This document shows, piece after piece, positions 25,545-32,830 of a stretch of DNA of 64,000 nt. Made by a program: the position numbers and the translations under genes. The notes below the pieces were generated by a model. It had not been told where the DNA came from. It was given only the letters and a program-made list of their open reading frames with translations, and did not search any database. Source of the DNA: Kocuria sp. (GTDB taxonomy: Bacteria; Actinomycetota; Actinomycetes; Actinomycetales; Micrococcaceae). Each line of letters begins with the position of its first letter. Position 1 is the first letter of the stretch. The stretch spans positions 198,171-262,170 of the forward strand of contig NZ_JAUNTS010000003.1 in NCBI RefSeq assembly GCF_030538595.1. The letters run 5' to 3'.

Positions 25545-27839
25545 ATGAGTACCATCGTGAACCCGCCGTCACCTGGCGGGTCCGGGCCTGAGCCCGAACT
25601 TGATCTCCCCCCGGTAGCCGTTGACCCAGAAGTGCTCGACGCCGAGCAGCGCCGCTGGACCCCCACCAAGATTGCCATTTGGGTGGCCATTGCCCTTGTG
25701 GGTGGGTTGGCGTGGGCCATGATCGCCATTGTCCGCGGGGAGACCATCAATGCCATTTGGTTTGTTCTGGCTGCAGTGTGCAGCTACCTGGTGGCCTACC
25801 GGTTCTACTCCAAGTTCATTGAGAACAAACTGGTCAAACCGGACGACACCCGCGCAACCCCAGCTGAGTACAAAGCCAACGGCCGTGACTACTTGGCCAC
25901 TGACCGCCGAGTCCTCTACGGGCACCACTTTGCCGCCATCGCCGGCGCCGGGCCATTGGTTGGTCCCGTGCTGGCCGCTCAGATGGGTTACCTGCCGGGG
26001 ACCATCTGGATTGTGGTGGGTGTGATCCTGGCCGGTGCCGTGCAGGACTATCTGGTGCTGTTCTTCTCCATGCGCCGCGGAGGCCGGTCACTGGGCCAGA
26101 TGGCTCGGGAGGAACTGGGACCCATTGGTGGCTGGGCTGCCATCATTGCCACGCTGGCCATCATGATCATCATTGTGGCCATCCTGGCCCTGGTGGTGGT
26201 CAACGCACTGGGTGAATCCCCGTGGGGCGTGTTCTCCGTGGGAATGACCATCCCCATTGCCATTTTCATGGGTGTTTACCTGCGCTACATCCGTCCCGGC
26301 AAGGTGATGGAAATCTCCATCATTGGCTTTGCGCTGCTGATGTTGGCCATCGTGGCCGGCGGTTGGGTGGCGGACACCAGCTGGGGTGCGGAAGTTTTCA
26401 CCCTGGAACGCACCACGCTGGCCTGGTTTGTCATTCTCTACGGCTTCATTGCCGCCGTACTGCCCGTGTGGCTGCTGCTGTCCCCACGGGACTACCTCTC
26501 CACCTTCATGAAGGTGGGAGTGATCGTGCTGCTGGCGCTGGCAATCGTCGTCGTCCGCCCGGAAATAACGGTTCCGGCCGTATCCGAATTTGCCGGGCGC
26601 AGCGACGGCCCCGTGTTCTCCGGATCACTTTTCCCGTTCCTGTTCGTGACCATCGCCTGCGGTGCACTCTCTGGTTTCCACGCGCTGATTGCCTCCGGAA
26701 CCACACCCAAGATGGTGGAAAAGGAACGCCAGACACGCATGATCGGCTACGGCGGCATGCTCATGGAATCCTTTGTGGCCATCATGGCCCTGGTTGCGGC
26801 CATCTCCATTGATCGCGGCATTTACTTTGCCATGAACTCTTCGGCAGCTGTTACGGGCGGCACCGTGGAAGGTGCTGTGGCTTGGGTGAACTCTCTGGGA
26901 CTGACCGGTGTTCACGTGACTCCGGAACTCCTGCAGGGCACCGCGGACGCCGTGGGTGAGGAGAGCATTGTCTCCCGAACTGGCGGTGCTCCCACGCTGG
27001 CCGTGGGACTGGCGCACATCATGCAGCAGTGGCTGGGCGGTCCGTCCATGATGAGCTTCTGGTACCACTTCGCCATCATGTTTGAAGCTCTGTTCATCCT
27101 GACCGCCGTGGATGCAGGAACCCGCGTGGCCCGCTTCATGCTGCAGGACTCCCTGGGCAACGTGGTGCCCAAATTCGCCGATACCAACTGGCGGATCGGC
27201 AGTTGGTTGACCACCGCCATCATGGTTGCGGGCTGGGGGTCCATCCTGATTTTGGGAGTGACGGACCCACTGGGCGGTATCAACACGTTCTTCCCGCTCT
27301 TCGGAATAGCCAATCAGCTCTTGGCAGCCATTGCGCTGTCCGTGTGTTTGGCCATAGCGGCCTCCCGTGGCAGCTTCAAATACTTGTGGATCATCATTGT
27401 TCCGCTGGCATTTGATCTGGTGGTCACGGTGGTGGGGTCATATCAGAAGATCTTTTCCTCCAACCCAGCCGTGGGCTACTGGGCCAACCACTTCAAATTC
27501 CGGGATGCCTTGGCTGCGGGGGAGACCAGTGCCGGCAACGCCACGAGCGTGGAAGCCATGGAGGCCGTGGTCCGCAATACGGCGGTGCAGGGAACGCTCT
27601 CCATCGTGTTTGTGGTGCTGGCCCTGATCGTGGCCATCACAGCAATCATCCGCACCATCCGCTGCTTCCGGGAGCGCAACCCGCAAGTTCACGAAGACCC
27701 CTACCTTCCCTCCAAGTTCTTTGCCCCCGCCGGCTTTGTTCTCAGCCCCGCTGAGAAGGATCTGGAGAAACGGTGGGCCAAACTCCCGCTGGAGGTCCGC
27801 ACCCCGGGCGCCGCCCAAGGACACGGACATGGCCACTGA
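25545..27839 (+). CDS. cstA: CstA-family carbon starvation/pyruvate or peptide transporter
   Basis: A 764-residue polytopic protein with about 16-18 membrane helices. CstA signatures: GHHFAAIAGAGPLVGPVLAAQ, LGPIGGWAA, LLSPRDYLSTFMK, SGFHALIASGTTPKM and LWPLFGIANQ-like FFPLFGIANQLLAAIAL (each seen as a short block). Homologs import pyruvate or peptides when carbon is short. The C-terminal region ends in a His/Gly-rich GHGHGH. CAGGAG precedes the ATG. It is followed by a YbdD/YjiX partner gene 116 bp downstream, the usual pairing. Confidence 0.93.
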   Translation: MSTIVNPPSPGGSGPEPELDLPPVAVDPEVLDAEQRRWTPTKIAIWVAIALVGGLAWAMIAIVRGETINAIWFVLAAVCSYLVAYRFYSKFIENKLVKPDDTRATPAEYKANGRDYLATDRRVLYGHHFAAIAGAGPLVGPVLAAQMGYLPGTIWIVVGVILAGAVQDYLVLFFSMRRGGRSLGQMAREELGPIGGWAAIIATLAIMIIIVAILALVVVNALGESPWGVFSVGMTIPIAIFMGVYLRYIRPGKVMEISIIGFALLMLAIVAGGWVADTSWGAEVFTLERTTLAWFVILYGFIAAVLPVWLLLSPRDYLSTFMKVGVIVLLALAIVVVRPEITVPAVSEFAGRSDGPVFSGSLFPFLFVTIACGALSGFHALIASGTTPKMVEKERQTRMIGYGGMLMESFVAIMALVAAISIDRGIYFAMNSSAAVTGGTVEGAVAWVNSLGLTGVHVTPELLQGTADAVGEESIVSRTGGAPTLAVGLAHIMQQWLGGPSMMSFWYHFAIMFEALFILTAVDAGTRVARFMLQDSLGNVVPKFADTNWRIGSWLTTAIMVAGWGSILILGVTDPLGGINTFFPLFGIANQLLAAIALSVCLAIAASRGSFKYLWIIIVPLAFDLVVTVVGSYQKIFSSNPAVGYWANHFKFRDALAAGETSAGNATSVEAMEAVVRNTAVQGTLSIVFVVLALIVAITAIIRTIRCFRERNPQVHEDPYLPSKFFAPAGFVLSPAEKDLEKRWAKLPLEVRTPGAAQGHGHGH

Positions 27840-27898
27840 ACTGCGCATCCATGGACGACGACGCCGCACCACCCCGCCGTCGTCCCATCCCCGGGGTG

Positions 27899-27924
27899 CG
27901 GATGCCTGCCAAGGCAGGCATCCG
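27899..27924 (+). repeat. Intercistronic hairpin between cstA and ybdD
   Basis: A perfect 12-bp stem (27899-27910 with 27913-27924) with an AA centre, lying 32 bp upstream of the ybdD start. It may partially terminate transcription or protect the cstA mRNA, setting different levels for the two proteins. Confidence 0.6.
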
Positions 27925-27955
27925 ACTGCCAAAAATCAGGAGGAGGTTGGAGCTC

Positions 27956-28171
27956 ATGTCAGCTGTGGGTGACTACTGGAAGAAGGTGCGGGCTACCGGT
28001 GGCAACGTGGCTGGCTGGTTCTCCGGGGTGCTGGGTGCGGACAAGTACCAGCGCTACCTGGAATTCCACGCGGCGCACGGTGAACCCGGGGCCGCACCCA
28101 TGACCGAACGGGAGTTCTGGCGGGACTGGCAAGACCACCAGCAGAACAATCCGCAGGGGCGTTGCTGCTGA
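27956..28171 (+). CDS. ybdD: YbdD/YjiX family small protein
   Basis: A 71-residue protein with the family pattern YWKKVRATGG, GADKYQRYLEFHAAHGE, TEREFWRDWQDHQQNNP and a C-terminal RCC. YbdD-type proteins are encoded with CstA/BtsT transporters and are needed for full pyruvate uptake. The ATG at 27956 is preceded by AGGAGGAGG at a workable distance; longer in-frame starts run through the upstream hairpin. Confidence 0.88.
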   Translation: MSAVGDYWKKVRATGGNVAGWFSGVLGADKYQRYLEFHAAHGEPGAAPMTEREFWRDWQDHQQNNPQGRCC

Positions 28172-28210
28172 TCGGAGATTGACCGGGCGCTGCGTTGGCG
28201 CAGTACCGGT

Positions 28211-28242
28211 GAAGGGGCCCGCTGAAATTGGTGGGCCCCTTC
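28211..28242 (+). terminator. Terminator of the cstA-ybdD operon
   Basis: A perfect 10-bp stem (28211-28220 with 28233-28242), 12-nt loop, 39 bp after the ybdD stop. Confidence 0.75.
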
Positions 28243-28355
28243 CTACTGCCTGGAATCTGGTGTGAGGCTGCATCTGGCGTCAGGAACTTCGGTTGAGGTT
28301 GCTGCGCGGTGCATTGCTCTGTGGGAGTTCTGCGGTCTGAGATCATGGGTCGACC

Positions 28356-28835
28356 ATGGGATTTTTCGCGGAGCATCTGGCGGCACGCCGGGATCAGAAG
28401 GAGTTGGGTCAAGGCGTCTGGCGCCGGGCCCACGACCGGTTCAGGCGCGGCCTGGACCGGTTTCACCAGGTGCTGGAACAAGTCCAGGATCCGGAACTGG
28501 TGGCCAGTGCCGTGCCCGTGGCAAATTCTTTGGCCGATCTGCTGCCCCGCGTTCGCCAGATTTGCATGACTGCGCAGACTTTTGCCCCTGACCAGGAGCA
28601 GGAGATTCCGCATTCGGAGGGGGGCTGGTTGCATGACCTGCACCGTGAGCTGTCCCGGGCCGGAAATGACCTTGCCCAAGCCGCCGAAGCTCTTGCCATG
28701 GCACGTTTCCGCAGCTCCTCTGTGGATGCCACTTTGGCCCACCAGCTGAGCTTGTCGGCGCTCACACGTCGGACGGATGCCGTGGCGCAACGGGTGGAGC
28801 AGGCCGAAGCTCTCCTGGCCGCCCACAACCTCTGA
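28356..28835 (+). CDS. Helical protein of unknown function
   Basis: A 159-residue soluble protein without signal peptide or membrane segment, rich in Ala, Arg, Glu and Gln and predicted to be almost entirely helical (ARRDQKELGQGVWRRAHDRF, DLLPRVRQICMTAQ, GWLHDLHRELSRAGNDLAQA). No family is recognised. It has normal codon use for the region. The ribosome binding site is weak. It stands alone between the cstA-ybdD terminator and repeat copy A. Confidence 0.65.
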   Translation: MGFFAEHLAARRDQKELGQGVWRRAHDRFRRGLDRFHQVLEQVQDPELVASAVPVANSLADLLPRVRQICMTAQTFAPDQEQEIPHSEGGWLHDLHRELSRAGNDLAQAAEALAMARFRSSSVDATLAHQLSLSALTRRTDAVAQRVEQAEALLAAHNL

Positions 28836-28939
28836 CCCCACCCGCCCGCCGCCTGCACCCCATCTGCCCCGCCCGGCCACCCCAGCCCTGCCCCGCCCCG
28901 GTCCGCCGCCTGCACTCCATCTGCCCCGTCGCCCCTATC

Positions 28940-29012
28940 GTCGACTTCCCATCTGACCGCGAGATCACCGCCCAGGAGGTGGGAGCTCGCCGGATATATG
29001 GGAGCTCGGCAG
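28940..29012 (+). repeat. 73-bp dispersed repeat, copy A
   Basis: Begins GTCGACTTCCCATCTG and ends ATGGGAGCTCGGCAG, with an inner GTGGGAGCT. It is identical at 59 of 73 positions, without gaps, to the reverse complement of copy B (30296-30368), and is also related to copy C (59115-59187). Its ends form an imperfect inverted pair (GACTTCCCAT with ATGGGAGCTC). It lies between the unknown helical gene and the DUF559 gene. Confidence 0.8.
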
Positions 29013-29250
29013 CGTGCTGGCGACGCGACAGGCAGCAGGCAGGCGCAGAAGACAGTACGACGACGCCCCGACCTCCCCGCGCCGGGACAATCACCCGTGA
29101 CGGCAGCGCAAGTGAACCGGACAGTGTGGTTGCCCCGTCCGAGCGCCCCGTGCCTGGGCAACCTTCCCGCGCCGGGGAACCACCAGTGGTGGTGACTCCA
29201 CAGGCCACGATTTCGGCCCGAATGCGGGGTGGAACGTCCACAGATGCAGC

Positions 29251-30312
29251 GTGATGGCCCACAGCAGGCTGCGGGAAGCTCATGCTCGATCCATGAACTC
29301 CCTACCGTCTGTCCGGCAAGTCAGTGTGGATGGTTCCTCTGGCTCGCATCGGAAACGTAGCCACCGTCCCCAACGCGGCCCCGTGCCTGAACGTCTGCTC
29401 ACCAGCGACCAGGTCATGGAAAACCTGGGCCGTTACCCACGAGCGATTACTGATGGGCGCGATCCCAAACTGGGTTTGCTGCGAGTCCAGCGCAACGCGT
29501 GGGCAGATGAATCCTGGTGGAAGTCCCTGAGCAGCTGGCAACGTGTGAAGCAGGAACACCTGGCGGTCAACATGGCAGCACGCCACCCTTTGACCTTTTG
29601 CCGTGAGTCCGCAGCGCTGTTGCATGGATGGCCTGTGCTTTCCCTGCCACACAGGCCGCACGCGGTGGTCGGTCACCAGAGAACTGGCAGTCATCGCACT
29701 GATCGAACTGTGGCCCCGCATCTGTGGCATCTCTCCCCGGAGGATGTGCAACCGCACGGCGCGGCTTTCGTCACCGTGCCGGCTCGAACGGCCGCTGATT
29801 GTGCCCGCGAGTTGGCGTCACGCGACGCCGTCGTGATGCTTGATCATTTTCTGCGGGTAGGCGGGAGGCTGGACCAGGTCGAAATGATGCTCACGGCGTC
29901 CAAAAATCGACGCGGAGTCCGCCGCGCTCGCGCAGCGCTGCGTCGAGCCAACGGTCTGGCTGAGTCCCCTGGCGAGACTTTGACGCGCCTCATGCTGGAG
30001 GACCACGGGGTGGACGGCTTCACCCAACAGCTTGCGATCATGACAGCCGGGGGTCGGCACCGCGTGGACTTTGCGTGGGAGCGTGAGAAGGTGATCCTTG
30101 AGTTTGACGGTGGCATCAAGTATTCGGGAAAGTACGGCAGCCCCGGGGACGTGATCCGTCTGGAGCGGCAGCGGGAGAAGGACCTGACCAATGCAGGATG
30201 GCGGGTGATCCGGGTCAATTGGGACACGGTTGTGCGCTCGCCATTGATGGTGGTGCAGCTCATCCGCGCGGAATTGCACGCGGCTTCCCACTCCACTGTC
30301 CAGCTCCCATAA
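29251..30312 (+). CDS. DUF559/Vsr-fold nuclease-like protein with AbiEi-type N-terminal part
   Basis: A 353-residue protein. The N-terminal two thirds (CRESAALLHGWPVL, TVPARTAADCARELA, VMLDHFLRVGG) resemble the widespread actinobacterial proteins annotated as AbiEi-like or DUF559. The C-terminal about 100 residues are a Vsr/DUF559 nuclease fold with RHRVDFAWEREKVILEFDGG and REKDLTNAGWRVIRVNWDTV, so Asp and Glu of a PD-(D/E)xK-like site are visible. The biological role of this group is unknown; no AbiEii toxin gene is adjacent. The start is uncertain: GTG 29251, ATG 29254 and ATG 29293 all lack a good ribosome binding site. The gene is bracketed by inverted copies of the 73-bp repeat, and copy B overlaps its last codons. 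Confidence 0.7.
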   Translation: MMAHSRLREAHARSMNSLPSVRQVSVDGSSGSHRKRSHRPQRGPVPERLLTSDQVMENLGRYPRAITDGRDPKLGLLRVQRNAWADESWWKSLSSWQRVKQEHLAVNMAARHPLTFCRESAALLHGWPVLSLPHRPHAVVGHQRTGSHRTDRTVAPHLWHLSPEDVQPHGAAFVTVPARTAADCARELASRDAVVMLDHFLRVGGRLDQVEMMLTASKNRRGVRRARAALRRANGLAESPGETLTRLMLEDHGVDGFTQQLAIMTAGGRHRVDFAWEREKVILEFDGGIKYSGKYGSPGDVIRLERQREKDLTNAGWRVIRVNWDTVVRSPLMVVQLIRAELHAASHSTVQLP

Positions 30313-30368
30313 ACTTGCCCAGCTCCCACGTCATAGCCGGTGATCTCGCAGCCAGATGGGAAGTCGAC
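30296..30368 (-). repeat. 73-bp dispersed repeat, copy B (inverted)
   Basis: Read on the minus strand it matches copy A at 59 of 73 positions with no gap. It overlaps the final five codons and stop of the DUF559 gene. A further GGGAGCTC half-site lies just outside (about 30377-30384). Confidence 0.8.
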
Positions 30369-30551
30369 AGCAGAGTGGGAGCTCAACAACAGAGGGGGCG
30401 GTCGGTGAGTCTCCCGAATCCCGTAGGCTGCCGTCAGGCCCGCAGGCGCCCGTAACACGCCCGGCCCATACACACATTCCTGCCTATAACCCCACATTCC
30501 TGCCGCTGCCCCGACACGCCAGGAACACACGGCAGGGCCTCAGCGAATGAG

Positions 30552-30585
30552 AAGCGGCCCGTCACCTTGGGGTGACGAGCCGCTT
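30552..30585 (-). terminator. Displaced host terminator of tRNA-Thr
   Basis: Stem of 7 bp, a 2-nt internal loop and 6 bp (30552-30566 with 30571-30585), TTGG loop. In minus orientation it starts a few bases after attL. In the uninterrupted chromosome it would directly follow tRNA-Thr, so the prophage has separated the tRNA from its own terminator by 19.4 kb. Confidence 0.65.
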
Positions 30586-30588
30586 TGT

Positions 30589-30629
30589 GGAGCCTCCTGC
30601 CGGAATCGAACCGGCGACCTATTCTTTAC
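30589..30629. other. attL: 41-bp core, 3' half of tRNA-Thr
   Basis: 41 bp identical to 50024-50064. The core covers the 3' half of tRNA-Thr(CGU) from the anticodon loop to the discriminator base. Sequence left of it is host, right of it is phage. Confidence 0.95.
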
Positions 30630-30681
30630 TAGCGCAACGGTCTGTGACGCCGGTCCCCGCTGCGGCGTAACGTAAACACCC

Positions 30682-31503
30682 ATGTTGTATTTGCATGATT
30701 TTAGAGACTGGCAGCGGGCTGCGAATCTGTCTGAGCGGACGGCCACGGAGCGGGCGCGGGTGATCGCCCAGCTGTGCGCGGCGGCCGGGCGGGATGACCC
30801 ACTGGAGGTTGGGGCGCGGGAGATTGTGCGATTCCTGGCCCAGCGCCACCTGTCCCGGACCACACGCGCCAGCTACTACGCCAGCCTGCGGGCCTTCTAC
30901 ACGTGGGCCATGCGGGCAGGGCTAGCGGCCAGCAGTCCGATGGAGGGCGTCCCCACGCCGAAGCGGCCACCGTCCACGCCGCGACCTATCCAGACTGTGC
31001 AGCTGGCTGCCACGCTGCGGGCGGCTAACCGGGCGCGCACGCGGGCCATGGTTTTGCTCGGCGCGCTGGAGGGGCTGCGGGTCCATGAAATCGCGGCGGC
31101 GGCTGGGCCGGATTTCGATCTGGGAGCGGGCACCATGACGCTGACCGGGAAGGGTGGGAAGCGGGCTGTGATCCCGCTGCACCCTGCGGTGGCCGAGCTG
31201 GCGCGGGAGATGCCTACGCGGTCGTGGTGGTTCCCCTCCTACCAGGATGCGACACAGCACATCGGCAGCCGTGCAGTCGGCAAGGCAATCAGCGGGGCCA
31301 TGCACCGGGCCGGTGTGCCCGGTACAGCTCACCAGCTGCGCCACTGGTACGGCACAGAGCTACTGGAGCGCGGCGCGAGCCTGCGGACCGTGCAGGAACT
31401 TCTGCGGCATGAGTCCGTGGCCACGACGCAGATATACACGCGGGTGACCAGCGCCCGGAGGCGGGAAGCTATCGGGCGGCTGGAATTACCTGCGGCAGCC
31501 TAG
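30682..31503 (+). CDS. int: Tyrosine recombinase integrase, short, with C-terminal PAAA
   Basis: A 273-residue integrase that recombines attP with the tRNA-Thr attB site. It starts directly with the core-binding SAM-like domain (residues about 1-85: LSERTATERARVIAQL, SRTTRASYYASLRAFY) and lacks a separate arm-type DNA-binding domain. Catalytic residues are visible: Arg in LEGLRVHEIA, Lys in GKGGKRAVIPL, HQLRHWYG (HxxR), His in LLRHESVATT and Tyr in TQIYTRV. It ends LELPAAA, a small nonpolar tail like ClpXP degrons. The ATG has no Shine-Dalgarno; TAACGT 8 bp upstream with GTGACG 18 bp before it suggests a leaderless mRNA. In the excised circle it lies 11 bp after the repressor stop. Confidence 0.95.
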   Translation: MLYLHDFRDWQRAANLSERTATERARVIAQLCAAAGRDDPLEVGAREIVRFLAQRHLSRTTRASYYASLRAFYTWAMRAGLAASSPMEGVPTPKRPPSTPRPIQTVQLAATLRAANRARTRAMVLLGALEGLRVHEIAAAAGPDFDLGAGTMTLTGKGGKRAVIPLHPAVAELAREMPTRSWWFPSYQDATQHIGSRAVGKAISGAMHRAGVPGTAHQLRHWYGTELLERGASLRTVQELLRHESVATTQIYTRVTSARRREAIGRLELPAAA

Positions 31504-31533
31504 TTGACACCCCGCATATGCGGGGGTTAGGGT
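31504..31533 (+). promoter_or_regulatory. Consensus promoter with palindromic spacer
   Basis: TTGACA (31504-31509), an 18-bp spacer and TAGGGT (31528-31533). The spacer contains the perfect 16-bp palindrome CCCCGCATATGCGGGG (31510-31525), placed as an operator would be. It begins at the integrase stop and should drive the 31583 gene. A repressor bound here would keep this gene silent or limited in the lysogen. Confidence 0.75.
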
Positions 31534-31582
31534 TGGGTGTACCGGGGCAGGCCAAGGCCCCACCAACCGAAAGGAAACCATC

Positions 31583-31858
31583 ATGAAGAGCATTAAGCGG
31601 GCCGACTGGGAGGGCATCCTGGGCTGTGACACCGGCACCGGGACGGGCTGGCAGATCATGGGCTATGAGCTCACCTCAGACCAGGCGCGGGCCTGGAATG
31701 ACGTGCATTTCATCATCACGGACCAAGACACCGTGGTTGTCAAAAACTGGCCACTGCCTGATGACGCGGTATCCCCATGGAGTGGCCGCTCACTCAGTGC
31801 TGACGCGGTAGCGCGTGAGGTCTGGCAGGCCGTGATTGGCGACGGACTAGCAAGCTGA
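31583..31858 (+). CDS. Phage protein of unknown function, possibly lysogenically expressed
   Basis: A 91-residue soluble acidic protein (MKSIKRADWEGILG, ARAWNDVHFIITDQDTVVVK, SADAVAREVWQAVIGDG) with no recognised domain. AAAGG lies upstream. It has its own consensus promoter and its own terminator, on the strand opposite to the structural genes, which is the arrangement of genes expressed from a resident prophage. It could be a morphogenesis-independent cargo or superinfection factor. Confidence 0.65.
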   Translation: MKSIKRADWEGILGCDTGTGTGWQIMGYELTSDQARAWNDVHFIITDQDTVVVKNWPLPDDAVSPWSGRSLSADAVAREVWQAVIGDGLAS

Positions 31859-31866
31859 TCCCAGCA

Positions 31867-31905
31867 CAACGCCCGCCCCATGCGACCAAGCGGGGGCGGG
31901 CGTTG
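31867..31905 (+). terminator. Terminator after the 31583 gene
   Basis: A 13-bp GC stem (31867-31879 with 31893-31905) and a 13-nt loop, 8 bp after the stop codon. Confidence 0.8.
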
Positions 31906-31949
31906 CCGTATCCCCACACGGGTGGGGACCAGACCGAAAGGAAATCGGT

Positions 31950-32171
31950 ATGACGGATTCTACCCGGCAGGCGCTCACACTCGGTGACCTCGCACGCCGC
32001 TACCGCCTCAACCGCGACACGCCACGCGGGTGGGCTTTACCCGCGCCGGATGTGGCCCTGGGCAGGTCCACCGGCTGGTGGCCCGAGACCATTGACGCAT
32101 GGGTAGCGGAGCACCGTCCCGACCTACTAGCCGATGGTGGGGCCAAAGTCCTCGATCAGCACCACGCCTAG
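31950..32171 (+). CDS. Small helix-turn-helix protein, excisionase/AlpA-like
   Basis: A 73-residue protein with LTLGDLARRYRLNRDTPRGWALPAPD followed by GRSTGWWPETIDAWVAEHRPDLL (read in pieces), the winged-helix pattern of AlpA/Xis-type proteins that bind DNA beside attachment sites. AAAGGAAA precedes the ATG. Located near int, it is one of two candidates for the recombination directionality factor, the other being the 49657 gene. Its 3' end overlaps the end of the convergent lysis-region gene by 45 bp. Confidence 0.6.
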   Translation: MTDSTRQALTLGDLARRYRLNRDTPRGWALPAPDVALGRSTGWWPETIDAWVAEHRPDLLADGGAKVLDQHHA

Positions 32172-32474
32172 CACGGCCGCGATGACGGCGGCGAGCACGA
32201 TGCGGACTACCCACGCTTGCCAAGATTCCAGTTCGAGCACGCGGGACTCGATCCATTTGATGTGCCGGTCGGCGGTCTCGGTGTGCTCCTGTAGGTCGGT
32301 TTCCAGGCGGCGGATGTCAGCCTCGTGGGCTTCCCTGCGGGCGTTCATGACCCGCTCCACGTCTTTCCACGTGGGGCGGGCGTCAAGTTTTTCATCCATG
32401 GAGGTCACAGCGGCCTCGATCCGCTCCAGAGACCTGGAGACCTCGGCCGGGTTCATGGGCTCACTGGTCGGCAC
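32127..32474 (-). CDS. Coiled-coil protein with C-terminal membrane anchor, lysis region
   Basis: A 115-residue protein with a long charged helix (residues about 10-85: SRSLERIEAAVTSMDEKLDA, EADIRRLETDLQEHTETADR) and one C-terminal membrane helix (VVRIVLAAVIAAVLGVVLI). This is the XhlA-like layout often found beside holins. The GTG at 32474 overlaps the end of the holin-like gene; an internal ATG at 32456 is an alternative. It is the last gene of the minus-strand late operon. Confidence 0.65.
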   Translation of the reverse strand: MPTSEPMNPAEVSRSLERIEAAVTSMDEKLDARPTWKDVERVMNARREAHEADIRRLETDLQEHTETADRHIKWIESRVLELESWQAWVVRIVLAAVIAAVLGVVLIEDFGPTIG

Positions 32475-32829
32475 GGGGGGTGTCCTCGGTGCGGGAGACG
32501 GCCAGGCCCAGGCCCAGCACGGCAGCAGCGACCCCGACCCAGGCGACGGCCTGGGTTTCGTCCAGGATGCCGTAGACCACCAGCAGGGGCACGACGGCCA
32601 GCAGGATGCCGTAGAGCCAGCGGCGGCGGGCTGCGGTCAGGTAGCGGGGGCCGGCGTAGGTGTCCACCACGGCACGATGACGCGGCGTGTCGCTCCCGGT
32701 GCCGGCAGCGGTCGGGCTGGTATCCTGCACGGCCTCGGAGGCCAGTAGCACCAGATCGCCGGGGGCGGGGTAGGACGTGAGCCCGATGGGGGAGCCGTCC
32801 GGGGTGTTCTCAGCGGCGAGATTTGCCAT
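32461..32829 (-). CDS. Holin-like membrane protein
   Basis: A 122-residue protein with a polar N-terminus, the stretch TAARRRWLYGILLAVVPLLV, then two close hydrophobic segments (LLAVVPLLVVYGIL and AWVGVAAAVLGLGLAV) and a charged tail (SRTEDTPRADQ). The order endolysin-holin and the RRRWLYG...PLLVVYG pattern match putative holins of actinobacterial phages. It would form membrane lesions that release the amidase. Confidence 0.7.
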   Translation of the reverse strand: MANLAAENTPDGSPIGLTSYPAPGDLVLLASEAVQDTSPTAAGTGSDTPRHRAVVDTYAGPRYLTAARRRWLYGILLAVVPLLVVYGILDETQAVAWVGVAAAVLGLGLAVSRTEDTPRADQ

Positions 32830-32830
32830 G

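Noticed and set aside
29251-30312. Complete AbiE toxin-antitoxin system
   Set aside because: The AbiEi/DUF559-like gene has no adjacent AbiEii nucleotidyltransferase gene.
28940-30368. CRISPR or iteron array from the repeated GGGAGCTC motifs
   Set aside because: The copies are few, inverted and 1.3 kb apart, without regular spacers or cas genes.
30591-30629. A second tRNA-Thr gene
   Set aside because: Only the 3' half is present; it is the attL copy of the core.
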